A DNA stretch of 7,901 nt, taken from Thermoanaerobaculales bacterium (GTDB lineage: Bacteria; Acidobacteriota; Thermoanaerobaculia; Thermoanaerobaculales; Sulfomarinibacteraceae). Below, in pieces: positions 1-7,461 of the stretch. Location: positions 1 to 7,901 of the forward strand of contig JAOZPW010000184.1 of assembly GCA_029932545.1 (NCBI GenBank), in the 5' to 3' direction. The translations under genes were made by a program, and so were the position numbers. The notes beneath the pieces were generated by a model. That model searched no databases. It worked only from the letters and a program-made list of their open reading frames with translations, and was not told where the DNA came from. Within the stretch, counting starts at the first letter, position 1. Every line of letters starts with the position of its first letter.

Positions 1-83
1 GAAGTGGGGGCATGGTCGCCATTGGCTGTTTTGGGTCCGGTCCCGGCCACCGACGCGGCCTGTGGTCAACGGCCCCGGAAAAT

Positions 84-161
84 GGACGCCGCAGCGGTCC
101 CGGACCCGGTTTCGGACGCCGTCGCGGTCTTGGACACCGTCGCGGTCTCGGGCGCGGTCCC
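84..161. repeat. Degenerate 6/12/18-nt periodic tract
   Basis: Units starting GGAC or GGGC follow each other in lengths that are multiples of six: 84-101 (18 nt), 102-113 (12), 114-131 (18), 132-149 (18), 150-161 (12). The two central units, GGACGCCGTCGCGGTCTT and GGACACCGTCGCGGTCTC, differ at two of 18 positions. The period keeps any reading frame; the plus frame would read DAAAVP, DPVS, DAVAVL, DTVAVS, GAVP. It is more likely a non-coding minisatellite-like tract than a protein repeat. Confidence 0.6.
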
Positions 162-215
162 GGCCTTTGTCTTCCATCCCCGGCCTTCGGGTCCGCTTCG
201 CGGCCCCGCTCGGCA

Positions 216-273
216 CATTTTCCGGAGGGGCAGCAGTTTCGATCCGGGGATGGGACCGCCCCTCCGGAAAATG
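216..273. repeat. Perfect 16-bp inverted repeat
   Basis: CATTTTCCGGAGGGGC (216-231) is exactly repeated in reverse complement at 258-273, with a 26-nt loop. A 10-bp piece, CCGGAAAATG, recurs at 75-84. A second inverted pair, CCATCCCCGG (174-183) and CCGGGGATGG (244-253), uses part of the same loop and would compete with it. It lies about 190 bases beyond the second permease stop, but no T-run follows on either strand, so it is not a standard intrinsic terminator. It might be an mRNA 3'-end stabilising stem or a dispersed-repeat relic. Confidence 0.75.
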
Positions 274-336
274 ACCTCGGCGGCCTACGGCTTGGGCCGA
301 GACTCGACTGCTGACGGGGTCGCCGTGGATTGCCCC

Positions 337-397
337 CCTTGACAATGTCCGAAACGGTGCGGTTATCGGGAGGTTTGCCTGGGGACGATTGTCAAGG
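337..397. repeat. Bulged 14-bp inverted repeat containing TTGACAAT
   Basis: CCTTGACAATGTCC (337-350) pairs with GGAC-G-ATTGTCAAGG (383-397) as 10 bp plus 4 bp around one bulged G (387), leaving a 32-nt loop. A 5-bp triloop hairpin GGACG/CGTCC (396-408) adjoins it. It sits 64-124 bases past the second permease stop, so it could be a 3'-end stem, a regulator site with two TTGACAAT half-sites, or the ends of a tiny mobile element. No T-run follows on the minus strand, where a run of G appears instead. Confidence 0.65.
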
Positions 398-460
398 ACG
401 GCACGTCCCGGATTGAGGGTTTGGGCGCTCTCTGGTTTGTGCGTCGGTGTTGGCTGAGAT

Positions 461-3400
461 TCAGGCGCCGTGGCCCCTCCACACCCCCTTGATCAGGCCG
501 GCGGACAGCTCACCGAGATCCTCGAAGAAGGTGTAGAAAACAGGTACGACCAGAAGGGTCAAAAGGGTGGCGGTGGTCAGGCCGCCGATCAAGGTCAGGC
601 CGAACGAGGTGTAGGAGAGGCCGATCGAGGAGGCGCCCGAGAGGGTCACCGGGACCATGCCGCAGATGGTGGTCATTGCGGTCATCATGATTGGCCGGAA
701 GCGGCGTTCGGCAGCGAGAAGCAGGGCTTTGCGGCGTGGGGTTCCGGCCTCACGCAGGCGGTTGGTGTAGTCGACCAGGACGATGCCGTTGTTGACGACG
801 ACTCCGACCAGCAAGACGATGCCGACGACTCCGAGCCCGTCGAGATCGTAGCCCGTGGCCAGGTGAGCCCAGACGACGCCGATGCCGGCCAAAGGGATGG
901 TCGTGATGATCGACAGGGGCAGGATGGCACTCTCGAACAAGAAACCCATCAAGAGGTAGATGAAGACGATCGACAGTAAAATTGCAAATTTCATGCCTTC
1001 CATATCTTCGCCGCCGCCACCGAGTCGAACACGGCCCATTCTCTCGCCGAAGCGCACGCCCTCGGGCAGTTCCAGTTGGTCTTGCACGGCCATGATGCGG
1101 GTGCGGGCCTCTTCCTCTTGACCTTCCTCCAATTCAAGGGTCAGGGTCCTCTGGGTACGTTTGTCGCGGCGGAAGATGTGGCGCACGCCCTGCACGTGGT
1201 CGACGTTGGTGACGCTGGAAAGCGGAGCAAAGCCGCCCTGGCCCGTCGGTACATAGAAGCCTTTGAGCTGGTTGAGGTTTTCCCGGTCTTCTTCCCGGAA
1301 TCGCACGCGGACGGGAATGTCCTCACCTCCGGTCCGGTATCGGCCCAGTTGTTGGCCGCGGAGGGCGTAGCCGACGACGCTGGCGACGACCTGGGGGTTG
1401 ATCTGTTGCTGCTGGGCACGCTCCCGGTCGACGACCAGGGCGATCTCGTTGGGCGGGGGATCGGCTGCGGATTTCAGGCCGAGTACTCCGGGAATGCCGG
1501 TGAAGATCGGTTCGAGGCTCTCGGCGGTTTCTTCCAGGATTCCGGCGTCTTCGCCCCACAGGGTGACGACGGCAACCTCCTGACCGGTATCCCCTTGTTG
1601 GCTTTCCGATCCGGTGAAGTAGCGCACGCCGGGTTTCTTCGGCAGGGCATTTAGAATATTTTCGGTGGCCTCGCGCGGTGAAATCTTGACGGTGCGCGGA
1701 TTGTCGAAATAGCCCTGCACCTGGCCGTGGCTCGCGGTGTGGAAGAGGAACCATCCCGAGAGACCCAGTTCCTCTTGTTTCTGTTCGACGATGGCTTCGC
1801 ATTCGAGGAAGAACTGCTCGGTTTCATCAAGGGTCATGCCTTGCGGCAAACGCACGTCAATCTCGAAGCCCGAGCGCTCTTCCTCCTGCATGTCGACAAC
1901 CTTGATCTGCTTCTGTGCCACACCCATGGTGGCGGCGAAGATCAACAGGCAACCAACCAGAAGATCGAGTCGGCGATCGAGGAAGAAGCCCAGCAAACGG
2001 GTGTAGCTGTGGTTGAGGCGGCCAAGTGTCGCATCGTAGATGGTGGCCAAAAAGGCTGTGAATTTGTCGTAACTCGCGCGAATGCGACCGCCGCCGGTTC
2101 GTCCGTTCTTCAGTGTCAGATAGACCGAGAGGGGAACAAAGACCCCGGCGATGGCCAGAGAGGCCAGAAGGGCGACACAGATCGGCAGGGCCAATCGCAT
2201 CAGGAAGAATTGGCCCTGACCTTCGACCAGGGAGACCGGAACGAAGACGATGACCGTCGTCAGAGTAGCGGTTGTCACGGCCAGTGCGATTTCCCCGGCG
2301 CCGTTGATCGCCGCCTGGCGGCGTGACATGCCCTCCTTATGGAGCCGGTGAATGTTCTCGCCGACAACGACCGCATTGTCGACCAGCAGGCCGACCGAGA
2401 TCATTAACCCCAAAAGCGACAGGATATTGAGGCTTTCACCGGCAAAGAACATGACGGTCAGGGCTGCCAGCAGCGAGAGCGGAATGCACAGGGCGATGAT
2501 CAGAGTCATTCGTAAACGGCGAAGGAAGAAGAACAGCACGATCGCCGCGAAAAGACCGCCGATTTTCCCGGCATCCAAAAGGGTGCTGAGGCTTTCGAGA
2601 ATGACGGCGCCCTGGTCGAACAGCGGGAACATGCCGATGTTCTGCAGGTGGGGACGTTTCCCCATCGCATCGATTTCAGCCTGAATGCGGCGGGCGACCT
2701 CGATAGTGTTGGCCTGGCCCTCCTTGAGGATCATCAAGGCGACCGCCGGTTGTGAGTTGGCGCGAATCCGGAATTTCCGTTCGGGTGCTTTGAATTCAAC
2801 GGTGGCGATGTCGGAGAGCCTGATGTGGGGCGAAATCCGCAGGTTTCGGATTGACTCGAGATCGGCAAAACGGGCAACTGAGCGCAAGAGGAGCTTGCGG
2901 CCTCCCCACCTGACGTCGCCCGAGGCCATGGTGAAGTTGTCGGCCCCGAGGTCCTGGGCGATCTGGTAGATATTGAGGCCCGAGGCCTCGGTACGTTGGC
3001 GGTCCAACTCGATGAAGATTTCCGGCTCCAGAAGGCCGTTGATCTCGACCGATGCGACTCCGTCAAGGCGCTCGAGGCGCATGACAACTTCTCGTTGCAA
3101 GAGCTTGTAGGGGTCGCCCGCATCAGGGTCGTAGGTCAGGCCGAGCACGTACACCGGGATAGAGGAGGCGTCCTCTTTCCGGATGTGGATGCGGTCGGCG
3201 TCACTGGGGAGCCGAACCCGGGCTCGTTCGATGCGGTCGCGGACCTCACGGTAGGCAACGTCCATGTCGGTGCCGTTTTTGAAATTGAGGAACACGCGGC
3301 CGAACCCGGTGCGGGACATTGAAAACTGCGAGTCCAGCCCCCGCACTGTGGAAAGTTCCTCCTCGAGAGGCAGAACGATCTTCTCAAGGACTTCTTGAGG

Positions 3401-3595
3401 CGGAGCGTCGCGCCAGGGTACCTGAACGGCGAGGAATGGTGGAGTGAAGCCGTCGGGGATCAGTTCCAGGGGGATGCCCACGGTCGAGACGATTCCGACG
3501 ACTACCAGCGAGGCCAGCAGGACCAGCACGGAGACCCGGCGGCCCAGTGAGAAGCGGGGGAGGGTCTCCTCGAATCGATCCAACTTAGGTGTCAT
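461..3595 (-). CDS. RND efflux permease, AcrB/HAE-type, second subunit
   Basis: This is a 1044-residue inner-membrane exporter of the AcrB superfamily, of normal family length. TM1 is at about 20-41, then GIPLELIPDGFTPPFLAVQV and the first porter domain (about 42-330). TM2-TM6 are at about 343-495, TM7 at about 545-560, the second porter domain at about 565-865 and TM8-TM12 at about 869-1025. TM4 reads SVGLLVDNAVVVGENI (Asp406 kept, Asn407 in place of AcrB Asp408). TM10 reads VVVNNGIVLVDY (Asn935 where AcrB has Lys940). TM11 has RRFRPIMMT with Arg965 and Thr972 retained. I chose the ATG at 3595 because it forms an ATGA overlap with the stop of the preceding permease; an in-frame GTG at 3604 would give 1047 residues. 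It is clearly divergent from its neighbour, so the pair is not a recent duplication. Together they may work as in MdtBC/MuxBC, an inference from the layout. It is the last gene of the visible operon. Confidence 0.95.
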   Translation of the reverse strand: MTPKLDRFEETLPRFSLGRRVSVLVLLASLVVVGIVSTVGIPLELIPDGFTPPFLAVQVPWRDAPPQEVLEKIVLPLEEELSTVRGLDSQFSMSRTGFGRVFLNFKNGTDMDVAYREVRDRIERARVRLPSDADRIHIRKEDASSIPVYVLGLTYDPDAGDPYKLLQREVVMRLERLDGVASVEINGLLEPEIFIELDRQRTEASGLNIYQIAQDLGADNFTMASGDVRWGGRKLLLRSVARFADLESIRNLRISPHIRLSDIATVEFKAPERKFRIRANSQPAVALMILKEGQANTIEVARRIQAEIDAMGKRPHLQNIGMFPLFDQGAVILESLSTLLDAGKIGGLFAAIVLFFFLRRLRMTLIIALCIPLSLLAALTVMFFAGESLNILSLLGLMISVGLLVDNAVVVGENIHRLHKEGMSRRQAAINGAGEIALAVTTATLTTVIVFVPVSLVEGQGQFFLMRLALPICVALLASLAIAGVFVPLSVYLTLKNGRTGGGRIRASYDKFTAFLATIYDATLGRLNHSYTRLLGFFLDRRLDLLVGCLLIFAATMGVAQKQIKVVDMQEEERSGFEIDVRLPQGMTLDETEQFFLECEAIVEQKQEELGLSGWFLFHTASHGQVQGYFDNPRTVKISPREATENILNALPKKPGVRYFTGSESQQGDTGQEVAVVTLWGEDAGILEETAESLEPIFTGIPGVLGLKSAADPPPNEIALVVDRERAQQQQINPQVVASVVGYALRGQQLGRYRTGGEDIPVRVRFREEDRENLNQLKGFYVPTGQGGFAPLSSVTNVDHVQGVRHIFRRDKRTQRTLTLELEEGQEEEARTRIMAVQDQLELPEGVRFGERMGRVRLGGGGEDMEGMKFAILLSIVFIYLLMGFLFESAILPLSIITTIPLAGIGVVWAHLATGYDLDGLGVVGIVLLVGVVVNNGIVLVDYTNRLREAGTPRRKALLLAAERRFRPIMMTAMTTICGMVPVTLSGASSIGLSYTSFGLTLIGGLTTATLLTLLVVPVFYTFFEDLGELSAGLIKGVWRGHGA

Positions 3596-3604
3596 TTTTC
3601 CCAC
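3592..3604 (-). promoter_or_regulatory. ATGA stop/start overlap between the two permeases (translational coupling)
   Basis: The upstream permease stop TGA (3594-3592) shares three bases with the downstream ATG (3595-3593). The bases before the ATG read GAAGAGTGGGAAAA, purine-rich with a weak Shine-Dalgarno-like GGGA. An alternative GTG start lies nine bases upstream at 3604. The four-base overlap is the standard layout for termination-reinitiation and fixed stoichiometry, which supports co-translation of both permeases. Confidence 0.7.
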
Positions 3605-6600
3605 TCTTCACGACCGGCCAATGGCTGGTGGCCGAGGATCCGTTCGGACATTCTGTCGAAGATGACGTAGACCGACGGCACGATCAGCAATGTCAGGACC
3701 GTTGAGGAGACGAGACCGGAAATTACCGTGACGGCCATCGGAGAGCGCAGTTCGGCGCCGTCACCGAAGCCCAGGGCCATCGGTAGTAGGCCGAGGACCG
3801 TTGTTGCCGTGGTCATTAAAATCGGTCGCAGGCGCACCGACCCTGCGGTCACGACAGCCTCGTCACGCTCGACGCCACGGCGTCTCAGCGTATTGATGTA
3901 ATCGATGAAGACGATGGCATTGTTGACGACGATGCCGGCCAAAAGGATCATTCCGAGGAAGACCACGATCGACAGAGAGATCTTCAGCGCATTGAGGGCG
4001 ACGGCGGCGCCGAACAGGGCCAGTGGGATGGTCACCATGATCACCAATGGCTGCACCAGGCTTTCGAATTGCATCGCCATGATGACGTAGACCAGAAAGA
4101 TCGACAGGGCCAGGGCCAGGAGCAGGGACGTCCGGCTCTTCTCCCACTCTTGGGTTTGGCCGGCGATGAAGAAGGTCATTTCCTCCGGCCAGGCGACCGT
4201 CTGCTGTAGGGCTGCGTCGACCGCCTCCACCGCGCCACCCAGAGAGCCCTGGGCCAGGTTGGCGGTGACCAGTGCCACCCGCCGGCCGTCGACTCTTCGA
4301 ACCTCTGATGGCCCCTCGGCAAGTTCGACCGTGGCAATGGCGGACAGCGGAATCGGGCGGTCGCCGCCGGGATTGATCACAAAATCGCGGACCTGCGCCA
4401 CCTGGGACCGGTCGGCCTCGCGATAACGCACGACGATCGGAACCCGCCGGTCACCCAGATTGTAGAGCGTCGCTTCGGTGCCACGAACGGCGTCGCGAAC
4501 GCCCTCGGCGACACGTGCGACGTCCAGGCCGTAGCGGGCCAGCTGTTCTCGGTCGTACTGAATTTGAACCTCTGGGGCGCCGGTTCGCTGGGTGGTCTCG
4601 ACATCGGCCAGTTGGGGCAATGCGGCCATCACCGTTCGGACTTCCTCGGCCATACGCCGCAGTTCGATCAGATTGTCACCGTGGATCTCGACTTCAATTG
4701 GTGTCTTGAAAGAGAAGAGCACCGGGCGCACGACCCGAGCGTTGACGTCGGGTAGTTTGAGAAGGCGTGCGCGCAGACGCTCGATGACCTCAGCCTCGAT
4801 GTTGGGGTCTGCATGGTCGAGAATGACCTTGAATCGTGCGGTGTTTTCGCCCTCGTCGGAGCGCTGGGAGGTCTCTGGGTCGAAACCCAGGGTCAGGATC
4901 AGGGCCTGGATGTGCTCGTGTTCGGCCATCAGAGCCTCTTCCACTGGACCGAGAACATCGTCGGTCACCTGCAACGGCGTCCCGACCGGAAGCTGGACCT
5001 CGAAAGTGAACTCGCCCTGGTGGACCTCCGGGAGGAGCTCGGAGTCCAACTGCGTGACCAGGGCAACTGTGGCCGCCAGGGTGATAACGGCCAGCGCTAG
5101 GACCGGGCCCGGTCTGCCAAGTGCCCACCGGATCACCTTCGGGTAGGCTCTGCCGAGACCGCCAAGCAGGGCATCGACAATCACCAACGGCACCCTGAGC
5201 ACCCAACGGAACACTGTGGCCATTGCAGGCTGAAGAAAGCGGCTCCAGAACAGGACCAGTAGACTGCCTACGCCGAGAACCAGGCCGGTGACCAGTTCGA
5301 GTGCCAAGCCAAAAACGGTGCGCAGGAGCAGGTAGGGCGCCAACAAGACGGCGCCCCACACGGGAAGGCGGCGTATGTCTCGCATGACCATCTTGATCGT
5401 ACGAGTAGGCAGGAGGGTGCGGGGGTCTGCGACAAGATGTGTCGCGGACAAACCGGTCCGGCTTGCCAGCATGGGAATCAGGAAGAGGGCTACGACCAGG
5501 GACGCCAGCAGGGAAATTACGACCGCCAGCCCGAGGTCACCAAATGCTTGACCCGCAACGCCCTGAACAAAGACCATCGGAATGAAGACGGCGATCGAGG
5601 TCAGGGTCGAGGCGGCCACCGCCATTCGGACCTCGGTCGTGCCGCGCAGGGCGGCGGAACGCAGATCGTCTCCTTCCTCGAGGCAGCGGGAGATCGACTC
5701 CAAAACGACGATCGACGAGTCGACCAGCATGCCGATGCCGAGGGCCAGGCCGCCGAGGGACATGATGTTGAGCGAGATGCCCATGATGTTGAGGGGCGCG
5801 AATGTCACCAGCAGTGAAATAGGAATACTGAGGGCGATGATCATCGTCGGGCGAATGCGCTTGAGAAAGAGGAAGAGCACCAGCACGGCCAGCAGGCCGC
5901 CATAGATGGCGGTGTTGCGGACCTCGGCGACCGACGACGCAATGAAGATCGACCGGTCGGCAACGACAGCGAGGACGATCCCCTCGTTTTGCAGGAGTTC
6001 CTCCGCCAGGCCAGGGGGTTGCTTGACCTTGCTGCTGCCAGGACCGCCGGTTTGAATGGCGAAAGCTTTCGACTGTGGCGGAGGCGGTTCGATTCTCTGT
6101 CGTACCCTTTCGGCCAGGGCGACGATGTTGGCGTCAGCTTCTTTGAAGATCTCGATCTGTACGCTCTCGAGGCCTTCGGTCCGGGTCGAAATCCGGCGTT
6201 CTTTGTGACTCCACTTGACCTCGCCGAGGTCACGTACTCGGATTGCCCGGTCGCCCCGCATCTCGACGATCGTGTCGGCAATCTGTTCGAGGCTGGTGTA
6301 CTCGTTGAGCGTGCGGACCATGTACTCGGTGCGCCCCTCGGTCAAGGTGCCCCCGGCGACATTGACATTTTCCTGACGGAGGCGCTGCACGACCGTGGCG
6401 ATCGAGGTGTCGGTCCGGCGCAGGTTGTCTTTATGGATGCGGATCTCGATTTCCTCTTCGAGACCGCCACGGATTCTGACTGCCGCAACGCCCTTGATCG
6501 GTTCCAGGGCGCGCTTGACCTGTAACTCGGCGATGCGGCGCAGGCGGCGCAGCCCCTCTTCGCCCTCGAACCTCTCATCAGTCCCGGCCAGACTGAGTTC

Positions 6601-7050
6601 CATCACCGGGTCGAGAGACGGGTCGAAACGAAGGATCAGGGGGCGCTCGGCCTCGTCGGGCAGAAAGACCAGGTCCAGTTTCTCCAGCGTGTCCTGTATG
6701 GCGGCGGACATTGTCGTGTCCCAGGAAAACTCCAGAACGACATCGGAGAGGCCCGCGCGGGAGACCGACGAGATACGCCTCAAGCCTCCGATGACGCCCA
6801 GCGCCTCTTCGAGGGGCCGCGTGACGTCGTTTTCGACCTCTTCGGGTGCAGCGCCGGGGTACTCGGTACGCACCGTCAGGGTGGGGTAGGACATCTCGGG
6901 CATCAAAGTGACCGGCAGACGACCGTATGAGAAGTAACCAAAAACGATTGCCGCCAGAAAGACCATCGAAACCGCCACAGGACGGTCGGTGATGAACGAT
7001 GCTGCGGTGTTCAGCGTTGCCGAACCCTTCGTCGTTGCGTGGTTGTTCAT
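3592..7050 (-). CDS. RND efflux permease, AcrB/HAE-type, with long TM6-TM7 linker
   Basis: This is a 1152-residue inner-membrane proton-driven exporter of the AcrB superfamily. TM1 (about residues 26-44) is followed by the hallmark LPVTLMPEMSYPTLTV and YPGAAPEEVE of the first porter domain. TM2-TM6 lie at about 380-530, TM7 at about 648-668 and TM8-TM12 at about 975-1132. TM4 has GMLVDSSIVVLES (Asp444 matches AcrB Asp407; Ser replaces Asp408). TM10 has IVVNNAIVFIDY (Asn1043 at the AcrB Lys940 place). TM11 keeps RLRPILMT (Arg1073 and Thr1080 match Arg971 and Thr978). The roughly 118-residue TM6-TM7 linker contains two extra hydrophobic stretches (about 564-603), which explains the length against the usual 1020-1060. 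I chose ATG at 7050; GTG at 7053 is immediately upstream and in frame. The stop TGA overlaps the next gene's ATG. Family is sure; substrate class (drug-like amphiphiles rather than metals) is inferred. Confidence 0.95.
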   Translation of the reverse strand: MNNHATTKGSATLNTAASFITDRPVAVSMVFLAAIVFGYFSYGRLPVTLMPEMSYPTLTVRTEYPGAAPEEVENDVTRPLEEALGVIGGLRRISSVSRAGLSDVVLEFSWDTTMSAAIQDTLEKLDLVFLPDEAERPLILRFDPSLDPVMELSLAGTDERFEGEEGLRRLRRIAELQVKRALEPIKGVAAVRIRGGLEEEIEIRIHKDNLRRTDTSIATVVQRLRQENVNVAGGTLTEGRTEYMVRTLNEYTSLEQIADTIVEMRGDRAIRVRDLGEVKWSHKERRISTRTEGLESVQIEIFKEADANIVALAERVRQRIEPPPPQSKAFAIQTGGPGSSKVKQPPGLAEELLQNEGIVLAVVADRSIFIASSVAEVRNTAIYGGLLAVLVLFLFLKRIRPTMIIALSIPISLLVTFAPLNIMGISLNIMSLGGLALGIGMLVDSSIVVLESISRCLEEGDDLRSAALRGTTEVRMAVAASTLTSIAVFIPMVFVQGVAGQAFGDLGLAVVISLLASLVVALFLIPMLASRTGLSATHLVADPRTLLPTRTIKMVMRDIRRLPVWGAVLLAPYLLLRTVFGLALELVTGLVLGVGSLLVLFWSRFLQPAMATVFRWVLRVPLVIVDALLGGLGRAYPKVIRWALGRPGPVLALAVITLAATVALVTQLDSELLPEVHQGEFTFEVQLPVGTPLQVTDDVLGPVEEALMAEHEHIQALILTLGFDPETSQRSDEGENTARFKVILDHADPNIEAEVIERLRARLLKLPDVNARVVRPVLFSFKTPIEVEIHGDNLIELRRMAEEVRTVMAALPQLADVETTQRTGAPEVQIQYDREQLARYGLDVARVAEGVRDAVRGTEATLYNLGDRRVPIVVRYREADRSQVAQVRDFVINPGGDRPIPLSAIATVELAEGPSEVRRVDGRRVALVTANLAQGSLGGAVEAVDAALQQTVAWPEEMTFFIAGQTQEWEKSRTSLLLALALSIFLVYVIMAMQFESLVQPLVIMVTIPLALFGAAVALNALKISLSIVVFLGMILLAGIVVNNAIVFIDYINTLRRRGVERDEAVVTAGSVRLRPILMTTATTVLGLLPMALGFGDGAELRSPMAVTVISGLVSSTVLTLLIVPSVYVIFDRMSERILGHQPLAGREEWEK

Positions 7051-7056
7051 CACTGG

Positions 7057-7070
7057 GTCTTCCCGAAGAC
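7057..7070. promoter_or_regulatory. Palindrome over the ribosome-binding region of the first permease
   Basis: On the plus strand GTCTTC (7057-7062) and GAAGAC (7065-7070) form a perfect 6-bp inverted repeat with a 2-bp centre. Read on the minus strand it contains GGGAAG, the only Shine-Dalgarno-like string before the ATG at 7050 and the GTG at 7053. As RNA it could pair as 5 bp around a 4-nt loop and partly hide the ribosome-binding site. An 8-bp palindrome GTCATGAC follows at 7074-7081. Regulation is possible but unproven. Confidence 0.3.
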
Positions 7071-7097
7071 GTTGTCATGACGAGGTAAGAAGAATTC

Positions 7098-7135
7098 ACC
7101 ACAGAGACACAGAGGACACAGAGGAACGCGGAGGG
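7098..7135 (+). repeat. Left arm of inverted repeat pair
   Basis: It begins ACCACAGAGACACAGAG, then a CACAGAG core, AACGC and GAG. The first 17 bases match the reverse complement of 7483-7499 exactly, and the rest matches with five scattered substitutions (three in CACAGAG-AACGC-GAG spacing positions). Confidence 0.85.
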
Positions 7136-7156
7136 CAACCACAAGGCGCTCCCGAC

Positions 7157-7460
7157 GTTCGCCCACCCGCTGCGCGGGCAGAACTTCAGGCCTACCCATC
7201 GCCCTGTGCACAAGCGGCCCGTTCGACGGGCAGGCCTTCAGAGCGCGGGCTATGCCCGCTCGGGCGAACCCAACCAACAGACTCCGATCTTCCGAGGTCT
7301 TCAGTCGGTGGAGCGCCAAGCCCGGCTGCACGCAAAGCGTGCCGAGGTGGGAGGAAATCGAGTGACAAGAGCTAGATATTGGAGATTGATTTTTCTCCTG
7401 CCGAGAGAGGACGAAGTCCTCGATTGCCGGGCCTAGATTGCCGGCTTTGCTGGGACAATC
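7157..7460. other. Hairpin-rich interior of the repeat element
   Basis: Perfect short inverted repeats with 3-nt loops lie at 7166-7178 (CCCGC/GCGGG), 7217-7231 (GCCCGT/ACGGGC), 7245-7259 (GCGGGC/GCCCGC), 7328-7342 (GCACGC/GCGTGC) and 7407-7421 (GAGGAC/GTCCTC). A sixth at 7441-7453 has one G-T pair and is enclosed by GATTG/CAATC (7436-7440/7456-7460). Another, at 7381-7398 (GGAGA/TCTCC), has an 8-nt loop. The first hairpin is also enclosed by GTTC/GAAC (7157-7160/7181-7184). Stem sequences differ while the 15-nt geometry repeats, which suggests selection for structure rather than a copied unit. No known RNA family is recognised. Confidence 0.5.
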
Positions 7461-7461
7461 C

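Larger units (their letters stand above)
1..460. other. Intergenic region downstream of the operon, no convincing gene
   Basis: This GC-rich stretch follows the TGA of the second permease. Open frames exist on the plus strand (4-342, 12-314, 62-274) and a 51-codon one on the minus strand from an ATG at 218. Their products are low-complexity (Pro/Arg/Gly/Ala/Ser-rich) and overlap each other in several frames, as expected for stop-poor GC-rich DNA. No RNA gene is recognised. What it does hold is a periodic tract and two long inverted repeats, listed separately. Confidence 0.6.

Noticed and set aside
62..218. Minus-strand 51-codon frame starting at ATG 218 and Ser/Arg-rich plus frame from 62
   Set aside because: Both are short and repeat-derived with no convincing ribosome-binding site, and the minus start lies inside the 16-bp inverted repeat.
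216..273. Rho-independent terminator of the efflux operon
   Set aside because: The stem is strong, but the 26-nt loop is long and no T-run follows on either strand.
4..342. Plus-strand 112-residue open frame
   Set aside because: It is low-complexity, overlapped by two other plus-strand frames, contains the periodic tract and inverted repeats, and has no recognisable domain. It is typical of stop-poor GC-rich DNA.
470..979. Plus-strand 169-residue frame and other long plus-strand frames under the permeases (1076-1654, 1727-2326, 5989-6525)
   Set aside because: They are antisense shadows of two clearly coding RND genes; their products show no family features.
6578..7213. Minus-strand 211-residue frame ending in the permease region
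   Set aside because: It overlaps the strongly supported permease in another frame, and its start lies in repeat sequence (LCVLCVSVV is a known repeat translation).
7381..7421. Intrinsic terminator after the adaptor gene
   Set aside because: Stems are present but no U-run follows on the minus strand. A-rich and mixed sequence follows, so read-through into the permeases is expected.
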